Assembly: GCF_000972845.2 (NCBI RefSeq)
Contig: NC_040018.1
Span: forward strand, 12,187,157 to 12,251,156
Direction of reading: 5' to 3'
Length of the DNA: 64,000 nt
From: Larimichthys crocea
Taxonomy: Eukaryota; Chordata; Actinopteri; Sciaenidae
Part shown: in pieces, positions 1-14,703 of the stretch
How positions within the stretch are numbered: the stretch's first letter is position 1
Layout of the letters: each line of letters opens with the position of its first letter
Notes under the pieces: generated by a model
Told to the model about the DNA's origin: nothing
The model's database searches: none
Seen by the model: the letters and a program-made list of their open reading frames with translations, nothing else
Program-made: the position numbers and the translations under genes

Positions 1-3000
1 TGTGTGTGTGTGAGATATACAGGTAGTTGTGTGTGCGTTTTTGTTTGTGAAACTGCCTCCTGTAGAGTCCATTTTAGCAATTAACACTCCAACTGTTGTA
101 TCTGTTGCAAACTATCAACCCATTTTTACAGATAAAGATATTCAGAGGAAAATACATGAACTATACTCTTTCTTTGTGCGGTTATAGATTATTGATCTAT
201 TAAATGAAAAACAACCATATTGCAACTTAAATATTTTGAATGTTTACAAACATAAGTCACACATAACATACTCTGATGCCTTGTTTAAACAAATGAAATA
301 GAGAAATTCTTTTTCACACAAAGCAGGGTTCAAAATGTGAGTTCTTAACAGGAGGCCATATGTATACATGACTGCTATGTGAATGTAAATTAATGTACAT
401 AAATGTGATTTTCAAAACTGGTGCTCTATTTGTCTTCTACTTATTGGCTTTCCATTTACACTAAGACAGCATTTTAGACCACAATGTTAATGGCACATTT
501 GAAAAAGTACTGCGTTGGGCCGGGCCCAGAGGAACAGCACTGGCCATATTGGTGTAGTGGTCACAGTTTGAACTGCAGGTCACATGATGCACACTGGCTA
601 AAAAGTACATTATCCCATTAGTAATCAGAACAAAAGACATGGCGATAAAAACATGAAAATAATTTGTGAGCGCCACAAACACATTGTTGTGACTGTCATC
701 AGATTGAGAGCATTAAGTCCAATAAAAATGAAATCACCATATCACCATATTATTTACTTTGCCTGACAAATTCCACGTGAATAAATGGATGGATGTTAAA
801 GTCACACAAAATATATGGGTGGATTTCAAATTAAAAAGTAAGTCAAATTATTCTCAGTTAATCTCAGTTGATTTTCTCTACTTTGACCCATCATGCAGGC
901 ATAGCCATCAAACGCTGCGTGATATTATTAACCTTGTTTAATGTCACACCTTATTTTTTATTAAATCCGTATATTTCACATGCTTTTGCAGAACATGTGA
1001 CAAATTAAAATCGCCACCAAATGTTTAACTCTACTTTTGATTTCAGAAGTAAATGACCCAAAAGTTAGGTTTGTTTGTTTTGGGGAGCATTCAGGCACTT
1101 CTTCCTCAACATATTCTTACCGCTCCCCACACACACCATGCTGCTGTTACCGCTGCTTTGAACTGGTAGAGTGGGTTACCTTCCATTAAAGCAGAATTGG
1201 GGAACTACCCATGCAGAAAGCAGAAGGCTTCAGGAAAACTTGTTTCTCTTTTAAATGGATCGGCAATAAACACTCTCCCTAGTGATTGCTTTCTCCTGAC
1301 AAAAATGATATTTAATGCTTATACCAACTGACTAGGCTCAGATGAAGCCCTCAATAGCTGGGTTTCTGCCACACTCCAGGTTTGTTCCTTAAAGATAAAT
1401 GAATGGTAAGGAAATAACAGTAAACTGACCTCAGCAGCCTTTCATATGCAAGGGCATGTTTGAATTTGCTCATTTTAAATTAGGTGGAAATTATTTAAAT
1501 TGTATGAGAAGGCACCATTGGGAAAACAGTACTGTGAATTAACCTATATTTTTTCAACTTCCTATATTTGACTAGCACTCTACGAAATCCACATTTTCTT
1601 AGAATGAGCTCTCAGTTGTCCAGGGAGCCATTCTTTTCCAGGATGTTGAGCAAAGCAAAACATTTGGTTTTATCTTCAGTATGCTCCTTAGAAGTGATTG
1701 AGTTTATGCAAGTCTTCCTGCATAATGAGTGGTCGAAGGAGACAGCAAACACATTTGGCACCTGGCAAGAACATTTTAGAAACAATGCAAGAAAAAAAAA
1801 AAAATCAACAGAAAGGCTGGAATTGAGGCAAAGACGCATATGTGCAAATTCAAAATGTTTTACTATGAGCAACACATTCGGAGCTCAAAGCTGTGTCACA
1901 CCTGATGTTAGCTAACTAACAGTTAAAGTTGGTGCACTGGACAAGCAATTACTGTAGCAACCATGGGCACCTCTAAATGGTGGTTTTACAATAGTATTAA
2001 TTACAATAAAGTCAATGCAGTATTCCCATTTTTAGATGGGGCTCTAAATTCTATATTCTATTCAGTTTAAAGATATGCTGTGACATTTATGAAGCACAGT
2101 TTTTATTAACATGTTTTATCCTGAATAATTTGAAATGTTTTTTATCGTGTTTTTCCAGTAGTTTTTTCTTCAGTGGTATCCATTGTGCCAACTGTAGTGC
2201 TTTAAACATAAAAGTAATTGCCAATTTGTTAAGCACTTAATCTATCATTTTCCCGATTAACTGCACAGTTAAAAAGGCCCTGTTGTCTAATTACACTGAA
2301 ACAAGAGGATTATAATCAGTGCTAAGCTTTGTTGTTGAGCTCACTGATGATAATGCCACGCCTTTGTAGGATACGAGTGTTCTAACTTAGATGTAAATCA
2401 AGAGATGATTATGACAATGTGTCTACCCCTTTTTACCACCCTTGTTTACCATTTGAAAAATGAAGAATACAATTGGGAGGCACTTATTCAGAATGGTAGC
2501 AAGTAGATTTGCCTTAAAACATTTATAATGCTCATTATCCCATGAGATTATTCCCCAAATGAGTAAATAAATACCATTGTAATGCAGTACAACCCTGCCC
2601 CCCGACTTGAGGCAAATCCCCTATTAGGAGTATAAATCTGCAAGGCTTTGTGGGTAATTAACGAACATGCTCGGGAATGTTAGCAGGGCTTGGCAGGTGC
2701 GTTTGATCAGTGGCAAGAGGGAAAATCACTGTTGACAGAGAGATGGCAGGAGGATGGAGATAGGAGGGCAAGTGGGTGGGGGAGAGAAAAGTGTGAGGGC
2801 TGAGGGACAGGCTTTACTAAAGCACACTTTCTTTAATTTTACCATAGACTCTGAAATTACTAACTGGACAACTGACAATGACTGAAAAGATTTTTGCAGT
2901 GTTATGTTCAGTTTGAATGTGAAAGGCCACAAAAAATATCATACATTGTTGTGATCATAAATGGGATGATGATAAAGCTTTAAATATAAAATACTTGGGT

Positions 3001-4225
3001 AATATTGGTCTGACCTAAAATGAGCTAGGTTTTAGTACACAAAGCAGCAGTATTATTTCATTATTAGAACTTCTTGAAACCCCTGTGAAAGATATTAAAA
3101 TACTCATATAGTTTAAATATTCATCATCAGCACCTCATCATTTAATTTTGCTCTGGCTTGAGATTATAGTTCTGCTAAAGTATAAAAGGTGAGGTTTATC
3201 AAATTAACACAATGCAAATAAAATGCACACTAATGAATACTCTTAAATACATCTTATACTGCTGAATTATTAATATTATTGTGTATGGGTTACCATGGGT
3301 TCAATGGGGCCTAATTAGAGGAGATACACTAAAGCTAATTTGCAGATGCCAGGAGCATAGTTTATATATAAGAGCTAATATTTGAAAGTCAAATTTAAGT
3401 TGAAAAGGCCTGTAATAACTGTTAATTAACTCTGGTTTTGTTTTTTTCCTTTGACAAACTTGAATTGAGTACAATATTCACAGTGCTAGTGCTTCACATT
3501 TCTGACCACAAAGATAAATTTCAAAGCTTTTAATTATTCGTTTGATGTGGGTATTCTCTGTAGATTAGATATTATTTTAAGACCCCTTTGTTCAAAAATT
3601 CATTTTTATTATCGCTGCATGAAATGCATGGCAATTCCCCACATAACTAACCATTGGTGCAATTAACATCTTCGATCGAGTTCATATTCCTGATAATTTA
3701 TACAGACTGTGCGCCTCCCCTGTGATCGCTTGCAGGGTTTGACTCTTCCACAGCTGCCTTGCATTTACAGAATTCATACTGATGAAAATGGAAAGTGAAA
3801 CTTTAATGAACAGGACTTGACTGTCACAATAATAATGACTTCGAAACAACACCAGTTCTACAAGCAAGCCGACAGCAGCACCAGTGTAGTGACATCAAAC
3901 CAATTAAGACTGACGATAAATATTAACAGGAGTGGGTATTAACAGAACATGACTGGGAAGCCAAGCTGTAAACAAGTGCTGGATGGCTGATCATTAAAAC
4001 TGTGTCACACAGTGCTGCACAGCAATGAAGAGATAGAGATTTCAACACAAGAATTGATCTTTCTTCAGAACTGAATGAAGAACTTGATTATCTTCTAAAA
4101 GAATAGCAACTGTAGAATACTGTATGTGGCATTGACTTATTAAGACGTAGTGAGGCACATAGACACCTCAGTGTATATTAAACTCAGCAAAAGCAGCACA
4201 GCACTTTCTTCAGCTGTGCACACGC

Positions 4226-4287
4226 ACACATACATACAAACATACATATATACATACATACATACATACATACATACATACATACAT
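4226..4287. repeat. (TACA)n microsatellite
   Basis: A tetranucleotide tract of about 60 bases, mostly TACA units with an interrupting CATATATA segment at the left. Confidence 0.9.
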
Positions 4288-5601
4288 GATTTCAATGGCT
4301 ACATTAATGAAGTAGACAGACACTAGTGAGGGTGAATGCAGTAACCTAAATACTCCACACCTAATGCAGTCTGCATTTATGTGTTACAAACTTGTAGAGT
4401 GGCATTTTCCAGACCAAATAAAAGACATTATCAAGTTGCATTATGGGAAGGAGGATCCAACATGAAATTTAACCAGACTAGAGAATACATGTAAGATAGT
4501 TCAACCTGCGCTCTAATTTTTCATTTGGCTTCACCTCTAGGGCTTTATTCAAATGAATATTTCCATTATCAATTCATCTGTTTATAATTTTCCAAATTAA
4601 TTTATTAGTTGTTTGATCCATAAATGTAAAAATCTGTGTTGATCACTGTTTCCCAAAGACCAGGGTAATATCTTGTTTTGTCCAAAAAAAAAAAAAAAAA
4701 AACTTGAAATGAAAAAACAGAAAATGAATAATCTATTATCAAACTACACAAAGAGAAAAGGAAAAGTGAAAAAAAAAAAAGAAAATTGGGTGAGGAGTAA
4801 AGATTTTTTCTTCTAAATGGCACGGGCCTATCTAACATCTCTTAATGCTTTAACATCAACGTAAAACAAATATCAAAATGATGAGCACTGTCCTAACTTC
4901 TAACCGTTGTCTTTGCTGACCATGTAGTTGTGTTTTTAATACTGACATCAAATGGGGTTTGTTATAATTCCCTTTACTGTCTACACATTGTGAATAAAAA
5001 GTAATTCTTTTGTTAGACTCACTGGGTCACAAATCATTATTATGTATTTAGAAACAGGAAAGGCTCTCACATAATCATGCGTTAAATACTGTGGTTTCCG
5101 TTATTTTCATTTGGCTTCAAAGAACAGTCAAGACAGCTTGATCTACCAGATTAAAGAGTGACAATAGCAGAATATGCCTGAACCTGAACCAAAGTCAAGA
5201 CCACTTCCTTCAACTATACAAAGGCTGAAAATGGGAAACTTTGAGCGCTGGCGAATGTCACAGCCGCTAATAAATAGGCAGGATTAACGCATACCTTTTA
5301 ATATTCGCGCTGCTTAATGGGCTGACAGTGTTGAATTATCTATAGGTCTCAGTGATTCAAAAAGGACCATCAAACCCAAACTTGAGAGCAGTGTCTTGTA
5401 ATTGAATAATACATTACATGTGGCAATTATTTCTGTTAGAAGCAGACTGAGAAATCAATAACCAAGGGATCAAATCAAGGACTGTGAAGCTCTTGTTTCT
5501 ATTCCCCTTGTGACCAATTACATCACCACAGTTTAAACACCTGCAGTGTCACAGCTCACTGTGACACTTTCTTGCACACTCTCACACCTCTGTCTCGCTC
5601 T

Positions 5602-5616
5602 CACACACACACACAG

Positions 5617-5643
<27 letters not shown>
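5602..5643. repeat. (CA)n microsatellite
   Basis: About 42 bases of CA dinucleotides with one G interruption, typical of fish intergenic DNA. Confidence 0.9.
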
Positions 5644-5647
<4 letters not shown>

Positions 5648-8600
5648 TGTGTTAGACAGATACTGAAGACTTTGAAAAGAGAAAGGTGATTATATTAAGA
5701 TCTCATTTAAAATATGTACTGATCGACTAATAACCAATGGACGTTAAAAATCTCATCTAGAGAATTATTTTATTATTGTGTGTTAAATGAGCTGCGCATC
5801 AAGACATAACTGTAAATATGGAATGATGGGAGAGTAATGCATCTTTGTTGAGATAATATGCACTCATTGCTCAGCCTGACCTGGAGTTATAAATTATGCA
5901 CTGGTTTTTAGCTGCAGGCAGTATCCTCCCATGACATATGTGGTGCTGATTAAGAGAGAGTGAAATGGGCCTGTTTTGATGAACATATCCCATTACACAA
6001 AAGGCATAGCTCTGGTATATCACTTAGTACACACAGGTGACAATAAGCCTCTGACCACCCCATGGTCTGTTGGTATTGGTGAATACAATTTGCTTTTATC
6101 TGAAATATTCACAGCTCCTAAAAAGGCTGATATCAGGTCTCATTAAATGTTGATGCTCCGGGTGAGTAAAGAGAATACTGGCTACATCAAAGGCCTTGTT
6201 ATGTCCAGTGAATACTAACTAATCCTGAGCTTCTCTTCAGGAGCATCTAAAGCCTGTAAGACCAGCAGTGTCTTCTTCGCTGCTGGGATCCGGCCTGGTC
6301 CTTACAGTTGCAACAGGAGACTCATATATATATCACAAAGAACTGAATGGGGAAAAGGTAGATTGAGTGAGGGTGATTTTTTTTTTTTCTGTAATTATGT
6401 GCTCTAGTGTGTGCAGCATTGTGTTTCATCTGCCCTTTGTGCTGCTCGGTGCATTAACATGCTTCCTCTCATCTGTGAATGGATCATCAAAACTGAAACA
6501 GTCAATACTGCACAACACACATAGGCTCACCCAAGCAATAATAGCCTGGAGTCAAAGGATACATGTTCCACGGTTGATTGATTATTAGTCCCATTTGTAT
6601 CATTTTGTTTGTTTGAGAAAAAGAGTGTGTGTTTGGGCGGTTGCGTGTGTGTGTGCAAAAGAGGAAAAACAGAACTAATGTTAGCTAAGAAAGTGATTTC
6701 TTTTTGACTGTGACACATTTCCCTTTACTTTATTGAAAAACATTACTTGTCCAAAAAACGTCCTTTACTATCAATAAAGGAAGTTAACCTTGCCCGAGGC
6801 ACAGCGGTCAACATAACACAAGTGATGCTATCAAAACATTGTGTGGAGAAACCAGCAAAAGAAAAAAAACAAAAAGAAAAAAAAAAAAAACACCTGAGAT
6901 ATTAATAGCCAAACTGCAGTCATTACAGAGTGTTGGTGTCCACAGTCAGAACAAGACGGTGAAATGCTAAAATGCTATGGTGGGCACTCATAAACTCATA
7001 AACCTTGGCAAAGAGAGACACAGTGTTCATGAAATAAAAATCACGGGCAGAACTGCAGATCCACGTTACTCTGATGTAGAGAGGGAGAGTGCAGTGCTGG
7101 AGCAAGTTTTACAGAAGGTTAAAACAACCACAGGCTAGCTGAATGAAGACATGCACAACCAAAGGACTTAACATCAAAAGAACCTGTGTTTTCAGCTATT
7201 CTCTGTGGTGGGCTTGCTTTGCATATTTTATGGCAGTGGATTTCATATCTGTGCCCACCTTTTCTATTGATACGTGCAAGGCCTTTTCTGTATTTCAATT
7301 AAAATGTTTTTGTTTTTTTTCCTACCTTAATATAATCAGTGGTTTTGATTTGGTGTACAACTACAAAATTGTTGTTCTTTACTGTGGCAGGGAGCCATGG
7401 TAACAAGTGGAAGCCTTCACCCCTGTGCAGCTCTTCCCCTAAAGTGAGGAGTAAGAATAAGAACACAACGTTTGTTTTTCTCCACATAAAAGCCTCCAGA
7501 TGACCTATGGTTCCAGCCAGACCTTTAAAGAAATCGGAGGACAATCAAAAGGACAAATGTGACGGGCCTCCTGTGTGAGGTACAAGATGAATGTGAAACA
7601 GCGCGTCGGTTCTGTGATGTCTTTGACCTGATAGTTCAAAGCTGCTCCTGGACTCTGGACCCCCGTTCAGTATGTGAGCACCTCAGACAAAGGCTTTGTT
7701 CATAATAAAGTAAATCCACCACATTGTTCCTTTGAGCTGAACACCACCGTTTCAACAAACTGGGAGGACACTTTCCAGACCTGAGCAAAGCATGCACCTA
7801 CAACCACATCAGACATAGACATAATTTAGAAATCTTCAAGAAATTCATATTCTTATCGATTTTAGACTTTGTGTGTGATGCTCCTGAACAAAGTTAGGCA
7901 ATTCAGCCCCACAATCGAACCTTTTCTTATATTTTTTCTCATATTTTTCTCTTAATACATATCACAATATTTTCAATAGAAAATACTGAGCCAACCTGGC
8001 CAAGCACACCTTGGTACACAAGTTACCTACACTGTGTAGCCTTGTAACGGTGTGCATAACGTGCCTCTGTTTCATAGGGTCAGGTTATGTTGTGGCAAGG
8101 CACAATGCAATGTGCTGTAAAGGTACAGGATGCTAACTCCCCGTCCCCCCTCCTCCTCCACCACCCCTGCTCTGGTATCAGGATCATGGGGAGGTGCTCC
8201 AGCCTGCAGTCATAGTTAACCATGGCAAAGCAGCGAAGGCTGGCTGCTGTGGTGCCTCCATTCCTCCAGAGACACAAGGGTGAGCAGGGCTTTGAAGTTA
8301 AAAGTGTGGCTTGGAGACAATATGAGCAGCATGTGAGCATCTTTCTGTGGTGTGCTGTGTGATATAAGGGCAAAGGTGGGCTGTGTGATGGTGTCCTAAC
8401 TGTACAATAGATGGAACAGAGAGAATTCTCTGTATAGGGTGACCATCACAGCTACATAATATGAACTAAATTGCATTGAATTTGTGAGTTAAACCATTCA
8501 GGCTTTAAACACAACGTTATCTTTAAGTAGTCTACAAGAAACACTTGGGAACACAGACCGGTAATTGCAAAGATTTCAATTGTTGGATCATGTCACAGCA

Positions 8601-11600
8601 CTGTAAGTGGATTCACCTTTATTTCCTGTTTTGCCTGTCATTTTGTGTTTGTGTGAGATAAATGGTGTCTATTTAATAAAGAGCTTTTTTCAAAGACTTA
8701 ATAGGAGCTTAGAGAAATGTTTAGGTGTAGGTTAAATATGTCCATTGCTACCATTAGTTAATTTTTTATTACTGATTCTTATCATAATTGTTTTGTAGAA
8801 CACTAAGAGAAAAAAGGGACAAACTACCATTAAAAACAAGAGGGAAATAAGTGATAGTAAAGTAAAGTAAAAACAGCAGGTAACAAAATTTTGGCTCTCA
8901 TTTGTTTCTATTAGCTTAGTCTTGATCCTTCCAAATGTTCATTAGCCACTGAAACTCTCCTACAATTTGATGTATAAAACGGTTAATTCATTAATATCAG
9001 CCGTGAGAAATATAGCCAGTTGCGCTGTAGGATTATGACTGCAGCTTCTATATATCCATGTATGATCAGAAGACATGCAAGACAAGATGAATGCCATCGT
9101 ATCACATCCATTTCATTATCCAGCACAGTCCCATGACGCTGCCCTAATGAGAAGGCCAACAATTAGGACTGCATGTTGTTCATGTTTCCTTTTAAGAGAA
9201 TATCAGATAGGCATCTTTATCAAACATAGTATTTTATAAATCCCTCTGTCATTTACAATTTAACAGATCATCAGCAGCAGTGTGCATATGTGAAGAGAAG
9301 GCCTGCTTTACATTTCAGAGTACACACAAGGCATTCCTTTGCCTACAAAGGAGGCCTTCAGAAAGAACGAGAGAGAGCAAGAGAGAGAGGGCGAGAGTGT
9401 GCAAGGAGCTAAATCTTTGACAGACCACAACGCAGGCCTTGCAAAGTCTGTTTAATGTTGTCTTTAGAATATCTATTCCACACAGTAAATAAGCGCCAGT
9501 GATGACTGAAGTTCTGAAGGTGACCAAAAGGGCTGTGATGGCTTGCGTTCAGTAGCCGGGGTGTTAAGAGCAAAGGCCTCTTACTTTCAAGTATGATATA
9601 TTTTTTACTCAAAAAATAAAAAATAAAAAAAAATAAATCAACAGCACAACTGACTTGACATTATTCTGATTTAGCTGCTAACATTGCTAAAATAATTCAT
9701 ATTATAAAGTAAGGCAGAGTGGTCAACAATATTGATGACCTACTACAAATATGCATTGCTGTTTTGTTTTTTTTTTAAGATGATATTGATATATACACAG
9801 ACCGAGCATAAAACCAGAACCAGAACTTTTGACTGAAACTGCCATTTAGCCTTCAATATGTTCATCATGGACCCTGAGATATTATCAGTTATCCTCATAT
9901 ACACAAATTCATTTCGCACCACACTTAAAGCTACCCTATGAATTGTCTCTTAGTGGAATAATTTGTTTGGTTAGACTGGTTTTACAAGCACAACGGAAAG
10001 GCCTCTGCATTCATTATGTGCTGTATAAATCTGGCACAGAAGAATAGAAAACATCAAACAGCTTTTTAATATACTTCATAAATAGAAATTTGATGAATTG
10101 AGTGGTAGAGCTGTATGGCTCTTTGCTGCCATCTTGTGTATCTCAAAAGACGTTACACATTTTAGGTAGAAGCTTTAACTACAGTACTTTTTAGAAATCA
10201 ATAGAGCAGTAAACTTGCTGGAGCTGGAGTGGATATATAATTAACATTAAACATTATTGGAGTAACATTTACTTTGCAAAAGTAGAGACTAGTAAGGTTA
10301 GGGAAATAAAAAAGTATGAGGCAGTATCAAAATGCCTGTCCAACACACATAAACATGCAGAAAACAATATTTTAACTGCTTCACCCGTGGCGTCCCATCT
10401 ACCACTACCACTTTCAATAGAGTGGCACATCTGTTGTCAACTGATCAGATGAGTCAAAAATCTTAAGGCAAACCTGAATATCAATAAATTAAAATGATTA
10501 ACTCTGAGTTCTGAATCAGGATGTTCAGTATTTGGACCAAATAGCTTTTTTGAGCATCAATGAGCTACTGTTGATGTTGATGTGTAAATATACTATGTAA
10601 TTTAGAATATCTTATGATATCTTCTGTATCTATGCAGGTTATTTTTACTGACTGAGAATCTTCAGTACAAAAACATCTGTGAGGATGAATTATATTCTTC
10701 AACATCTAATTTTTAGCTTGTAGCTAAAAAAATTAGGCTGCCACTCAGGGCTGCCACTCAGTGCTCTTCCTGTCAGTCTCGACCTACAGATTTCACTTTC
10801 AAAAGTTGAAGACTAAACACACATAAGTGTACCAAGAGGTTTGACACTAGAATCATATTGCATGAAATGCTAAAACCGCAACCCTAATTTCAAAGCTGAA
10901 AAAGAATTAAGAGATGCTATTCTGTTTGAAAAGGGATGCGTTCATGAAGCACAATTCATTTGATTCTGAGTAAGTAATCTCCGAGTTAAGTCCATTTGCA
11001 CCTTCATTTTATGGTCGCATTATGTATGGTTAATGTTACATGTATAAATGCACAATAGATGCATTAATGTCTTTTATTTAAAAGAAAATAACAGTACCCC
11101 TAAAAAATAAATGTGAGTGTAGAGCCCTTCTTTGAATTTAATGCTATGCACAAAGTTCATCTTGAAAGTCTTTGGGAAAATTCAACTGGAGGGTATCTAG
11201 ATCAAATACAAAAGTTTCATTACCACTGCTATGTAGGAAGCCAAATTAGGCCCTGGAATTACATTAAATTAAACCCAGCAGACTCGGTTGCAGTGTTCAC
11301 CGTAGCGCATTATGAATATAATATGAAAGCATTCCATTATTGAAAAGGTTCTTCAAACTGGCAGAATGTGTTTTTGGAACTGGGAATACTTATTGGTGTG
11401 TGTATGGCAAACGTCGAGAGCAGAATAGCATCAGCCTTACTGACAGAGAAAACGCTTTCATTCAGCAAGAAGTCTTTTCTAGTCAGAAGACTAGAAAGGC
11501 ACTATAAAAGTAGAGTCCATTTACCATTGTTGCACTATATGGACAGATTAACTTGTATTTTACACACAAAAACAATAAAAATGTTAAGAAGAATGTTGAA

Positions 11601-14544
11601 GTCAGAAGTCAGCTATTAGGGCCGATGGCTTTATATATTCCTCTAACTATAACCACCACCAGGTAAGACTATGATTTTGCAGAAATATCATCATTCAACA
11701 TCTGTTCAATGTTATTCATTGTACGCATAATGTATCTTAGCATTAACCTTGAGATAAGACAAATGTGCTTATGCTCAAAAGTCTTGTATGAATTAGTAAA
11801 TTGGTAGATGATCAATTATCAGCTAAAACCATGGTCAGAAATATTTTTTGGCCTTATCTCATTAGGTGACTTGTACATGAGCTGCACTGTATTTTCAAAA
11901 CAAACTCTCAGCTGGAAACTGACTGACTGTTGTTGACTACATTGTGTTTTGCACACAAGTCATTAGTACATTATCCTCCACCTTACAACTCGCCGTATTT
12001 TCAACATACCACTGAGAATCCCTCATGTACAAACACCACAGCATATCTTGCACGCAATCGCCACACATCCAGCCACATGGTGGCATTGCAGTGCAAAGAG
12101 AAGCAGATTGGTATATCATTATTGGTGTCAAATGCTCTGAGGTTCAAAGAAACAACAAATGCACACCATCAGTGATAAATGCTCAAATGCTTAATAGATA
12201 ACATGAGAAGAAAGTTTAGCCATAGTGGTGATAGGACTAAAATGTTCTAATATCTGGTTTGATCATTAGACTGGCAGAATAAATCTGGGTGAAAAAAGTG
12301 AAAGTATAGAGCTTGTCACTTCCTCATTACCACCCAGTACCCCAGTAGAGCTGCTTAGTGACAATTAGAGAAGACTCTTGTAGCTTCCAGGAGTAAATGT
12401 TGGTAAAGGAGCGTGACACAGAGAGTTCCTATGAAAAACGAGCATTGCTCTAATGAAACTTCAATGAAAATGCAAAAATGAAAAGCAGACACCTCACAAA
12501 GTGGCTGGAACATAAAATGTACCACTACTGCTGTTAAAAAAAAAAACCTTCTATATCAAAGTTTTTCCATATGGGATTAATGTTGCTTGGAGACGTATGT
12601 ACAAAAGTAACACTGCACAGCTTTTCACCACAATCCACTTATCATCCTGGCAATGTTCAGGGTTTCATGACAAAGAATATAGTTTGGCTTTTCTTTCCTG
12701 TTATGAAAGCTAAAAGTTTCGTACCAAACAACCAGCTGGCACACACCAAAAGTCTGTGATCCTGCACTAAACAAGAAAAGTAAGATTTGTCATCCAGATG
12801 GTGAAGAGGCGAAAGTGACAGATGCCCATCCCCAGACGCTCAAAAGCTCCTCGGAGGGTCTTAACAAATTCTAACACCAGCCCTCATCTCCCTCATTAGT
12901 TCTGTTTGGGAGTGTGCACATGGCTGCTCACATCCAAGAGCAGCCTCATTCTCCTTTGTCTAATCAGCTGAAGATGTGTGTTGCCGGTCAACACTCTGGG
13001 GAAGGAGTTGCAAATTTCAAACGTACCCGTCTTTTGAACATGTTTCAACCACCGCAGACACATTCAAGTTTGTTTTTAAAGATTTTGAACTTCTTTAAGA
13101 CTGTATATAAAACAAAAATACACTTTCTATCAAGCACTGGCAATCACAAACTGATTGTTTTGATGAATGACCCAAATCTACAGGTATGGTCTCCTGATTA
13201 GACAATGACCAAAAACATAGACGTTTGGTAAATAGAACTAGAATTGACATAACTAAATAACCCAAATTTATACCTCAACAATTCGCTGGCTAATGATTAC
13301 TTTCAATCATTAACCCATGTTTGTATAATTTAGTTAACTCCATGTGGGCTTGAGGCTGTAAGCATACATATTCCTGAGGCGAATGAGAGATTAGCTATGG
13401 GGAGTTGAAAACTGCATTTCTCCGTCTGTATGTGATGTTGTTCCAGGTTTGGAAATTTGGAAAGCTCATTTGTGTTTCCATCCTTACATGCAAAAGACTT
13501 GTTGCACATGTGTCAACGAGCATTGTCCACATCGACTCCAGTGATGTAAATAGTAGATACCTTGATGTAACTCCAGTTCTATGAGTACATGTGGAGTGGG
13601 ATTTGCTTATTTTTACCCTCCACTATCCCTAAAGAGATGCGAAAGAAACACTAAAATGGAGGAGTCAAACAAGTGATAGAACAAGCATGTCAATTAGGAA
13701 AGACCAACAGCCATGAAGCTCAGGGTCTGTTACACAAGAACTCTAGAGAAATAGTGACAATACTCAAGGGGGCTGTTAGGCCTATAACGAATGGTTCCTG
13801 GGGATATCCTTTGTTCTGCGGAGAAAGACTAACTGTTACTGTAACAGCATTGCTGCAAAAGTGGAGGGCCAGATATTACTAAGGGAGCAAAACTCTGAAG
13901 ATAAAACTCACAGATACAATGAACGCATCACAGATAAAAAGTTGTTATACTACACAGCGATCAACTATCAAGTTATACAATTCGAATGTTGAACCAACAA
14001 ATTTCTGGTTTCTCAAAAAAAAAAAAAAGCGTTTCCCAGTCTTTCATCACAGTTCCATCATATAATTTAGTTTACAGTTCAAAAACATGTAGTACCTCTT
14101 TAATTAAACTCAAAAGTCCAACAAGAAAGTTTTCTTCTCTCTCTTTGATTCTTCCACTCTGCTCAGTTTCTCTGTTATTTCTGGTTCCTCACACTGCCAG
14201 AGCTCATCGCTACCACAGATCTCGTACGTCACTATATCTGATCCTTCTGTCTACTGCATCCACTATCATGCAATCCTCCGCATCCTGTACCCAAGTCAGT
14301 CACTGACAAGACACCATCTATCTCCTCCATCCTCTACATCCTGTACCCCGAGGTGCTATGTAATGAGCAAAACACTTTGAGCGATGTTGTTATCATTATT
14401 TAAATATGTCTTATAAATCTGAATGGTGCTTTCATTTTTAGAAGTTTTACCCACCAAATAAAAACTTACTTAAATACTGTAAGCACAGGCAGCTAACAAC
14501 ATGCTGACTGGCACACAACTCAATTTTCAAATTTTTATCTGAAT

Positions 14545-14703
14545 AGACTTTTTCACAGCAGCCATTTTGACATAAAAAAAATAGTAGGGTCAATGCAGGT
14601 GTTTCCAATTATACTAATTAAGGCCAACCCCTAATTAGTATCATTGCCAACACCTGTGTTTACCTACTATTTCATGTCAAAACGGCTGCTGTGAAAAAGG
14701 TCT
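14545..14703. mobile_element. Foldback MITE, copy A (about 160 bp palindrome)
   Basis: The two halves are inverted repeats of each other along nearly the whole length: the left arm starts GACTTTTTCACAGCAGCC and the right arm ends GGCTGCTGTGAAAAAGGTC, with inner arms carrying CACCTGTGTT and CTAATTAGT pairs. There is no coding capacity, so it is non-autonomous. A second member of the family lies at 31,812-32,027. The family name and the autonomous partner are not identifiable by eye. Confidence 0.8.

Noticed and set aside
1568..1915. 115-codon open frame on the plus strand
   Set aside because: No recognisable domain, runs through an A-homopolymer and overlaps an open frame on the other strand.
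13500..13660. Possible LTR fragment (GATGTAACTCCAGTTCTATG motif)
   Set aside because: Resembles terminal parts of some fish retroelements, but I found no second repeat, primer binding site or coding remains.
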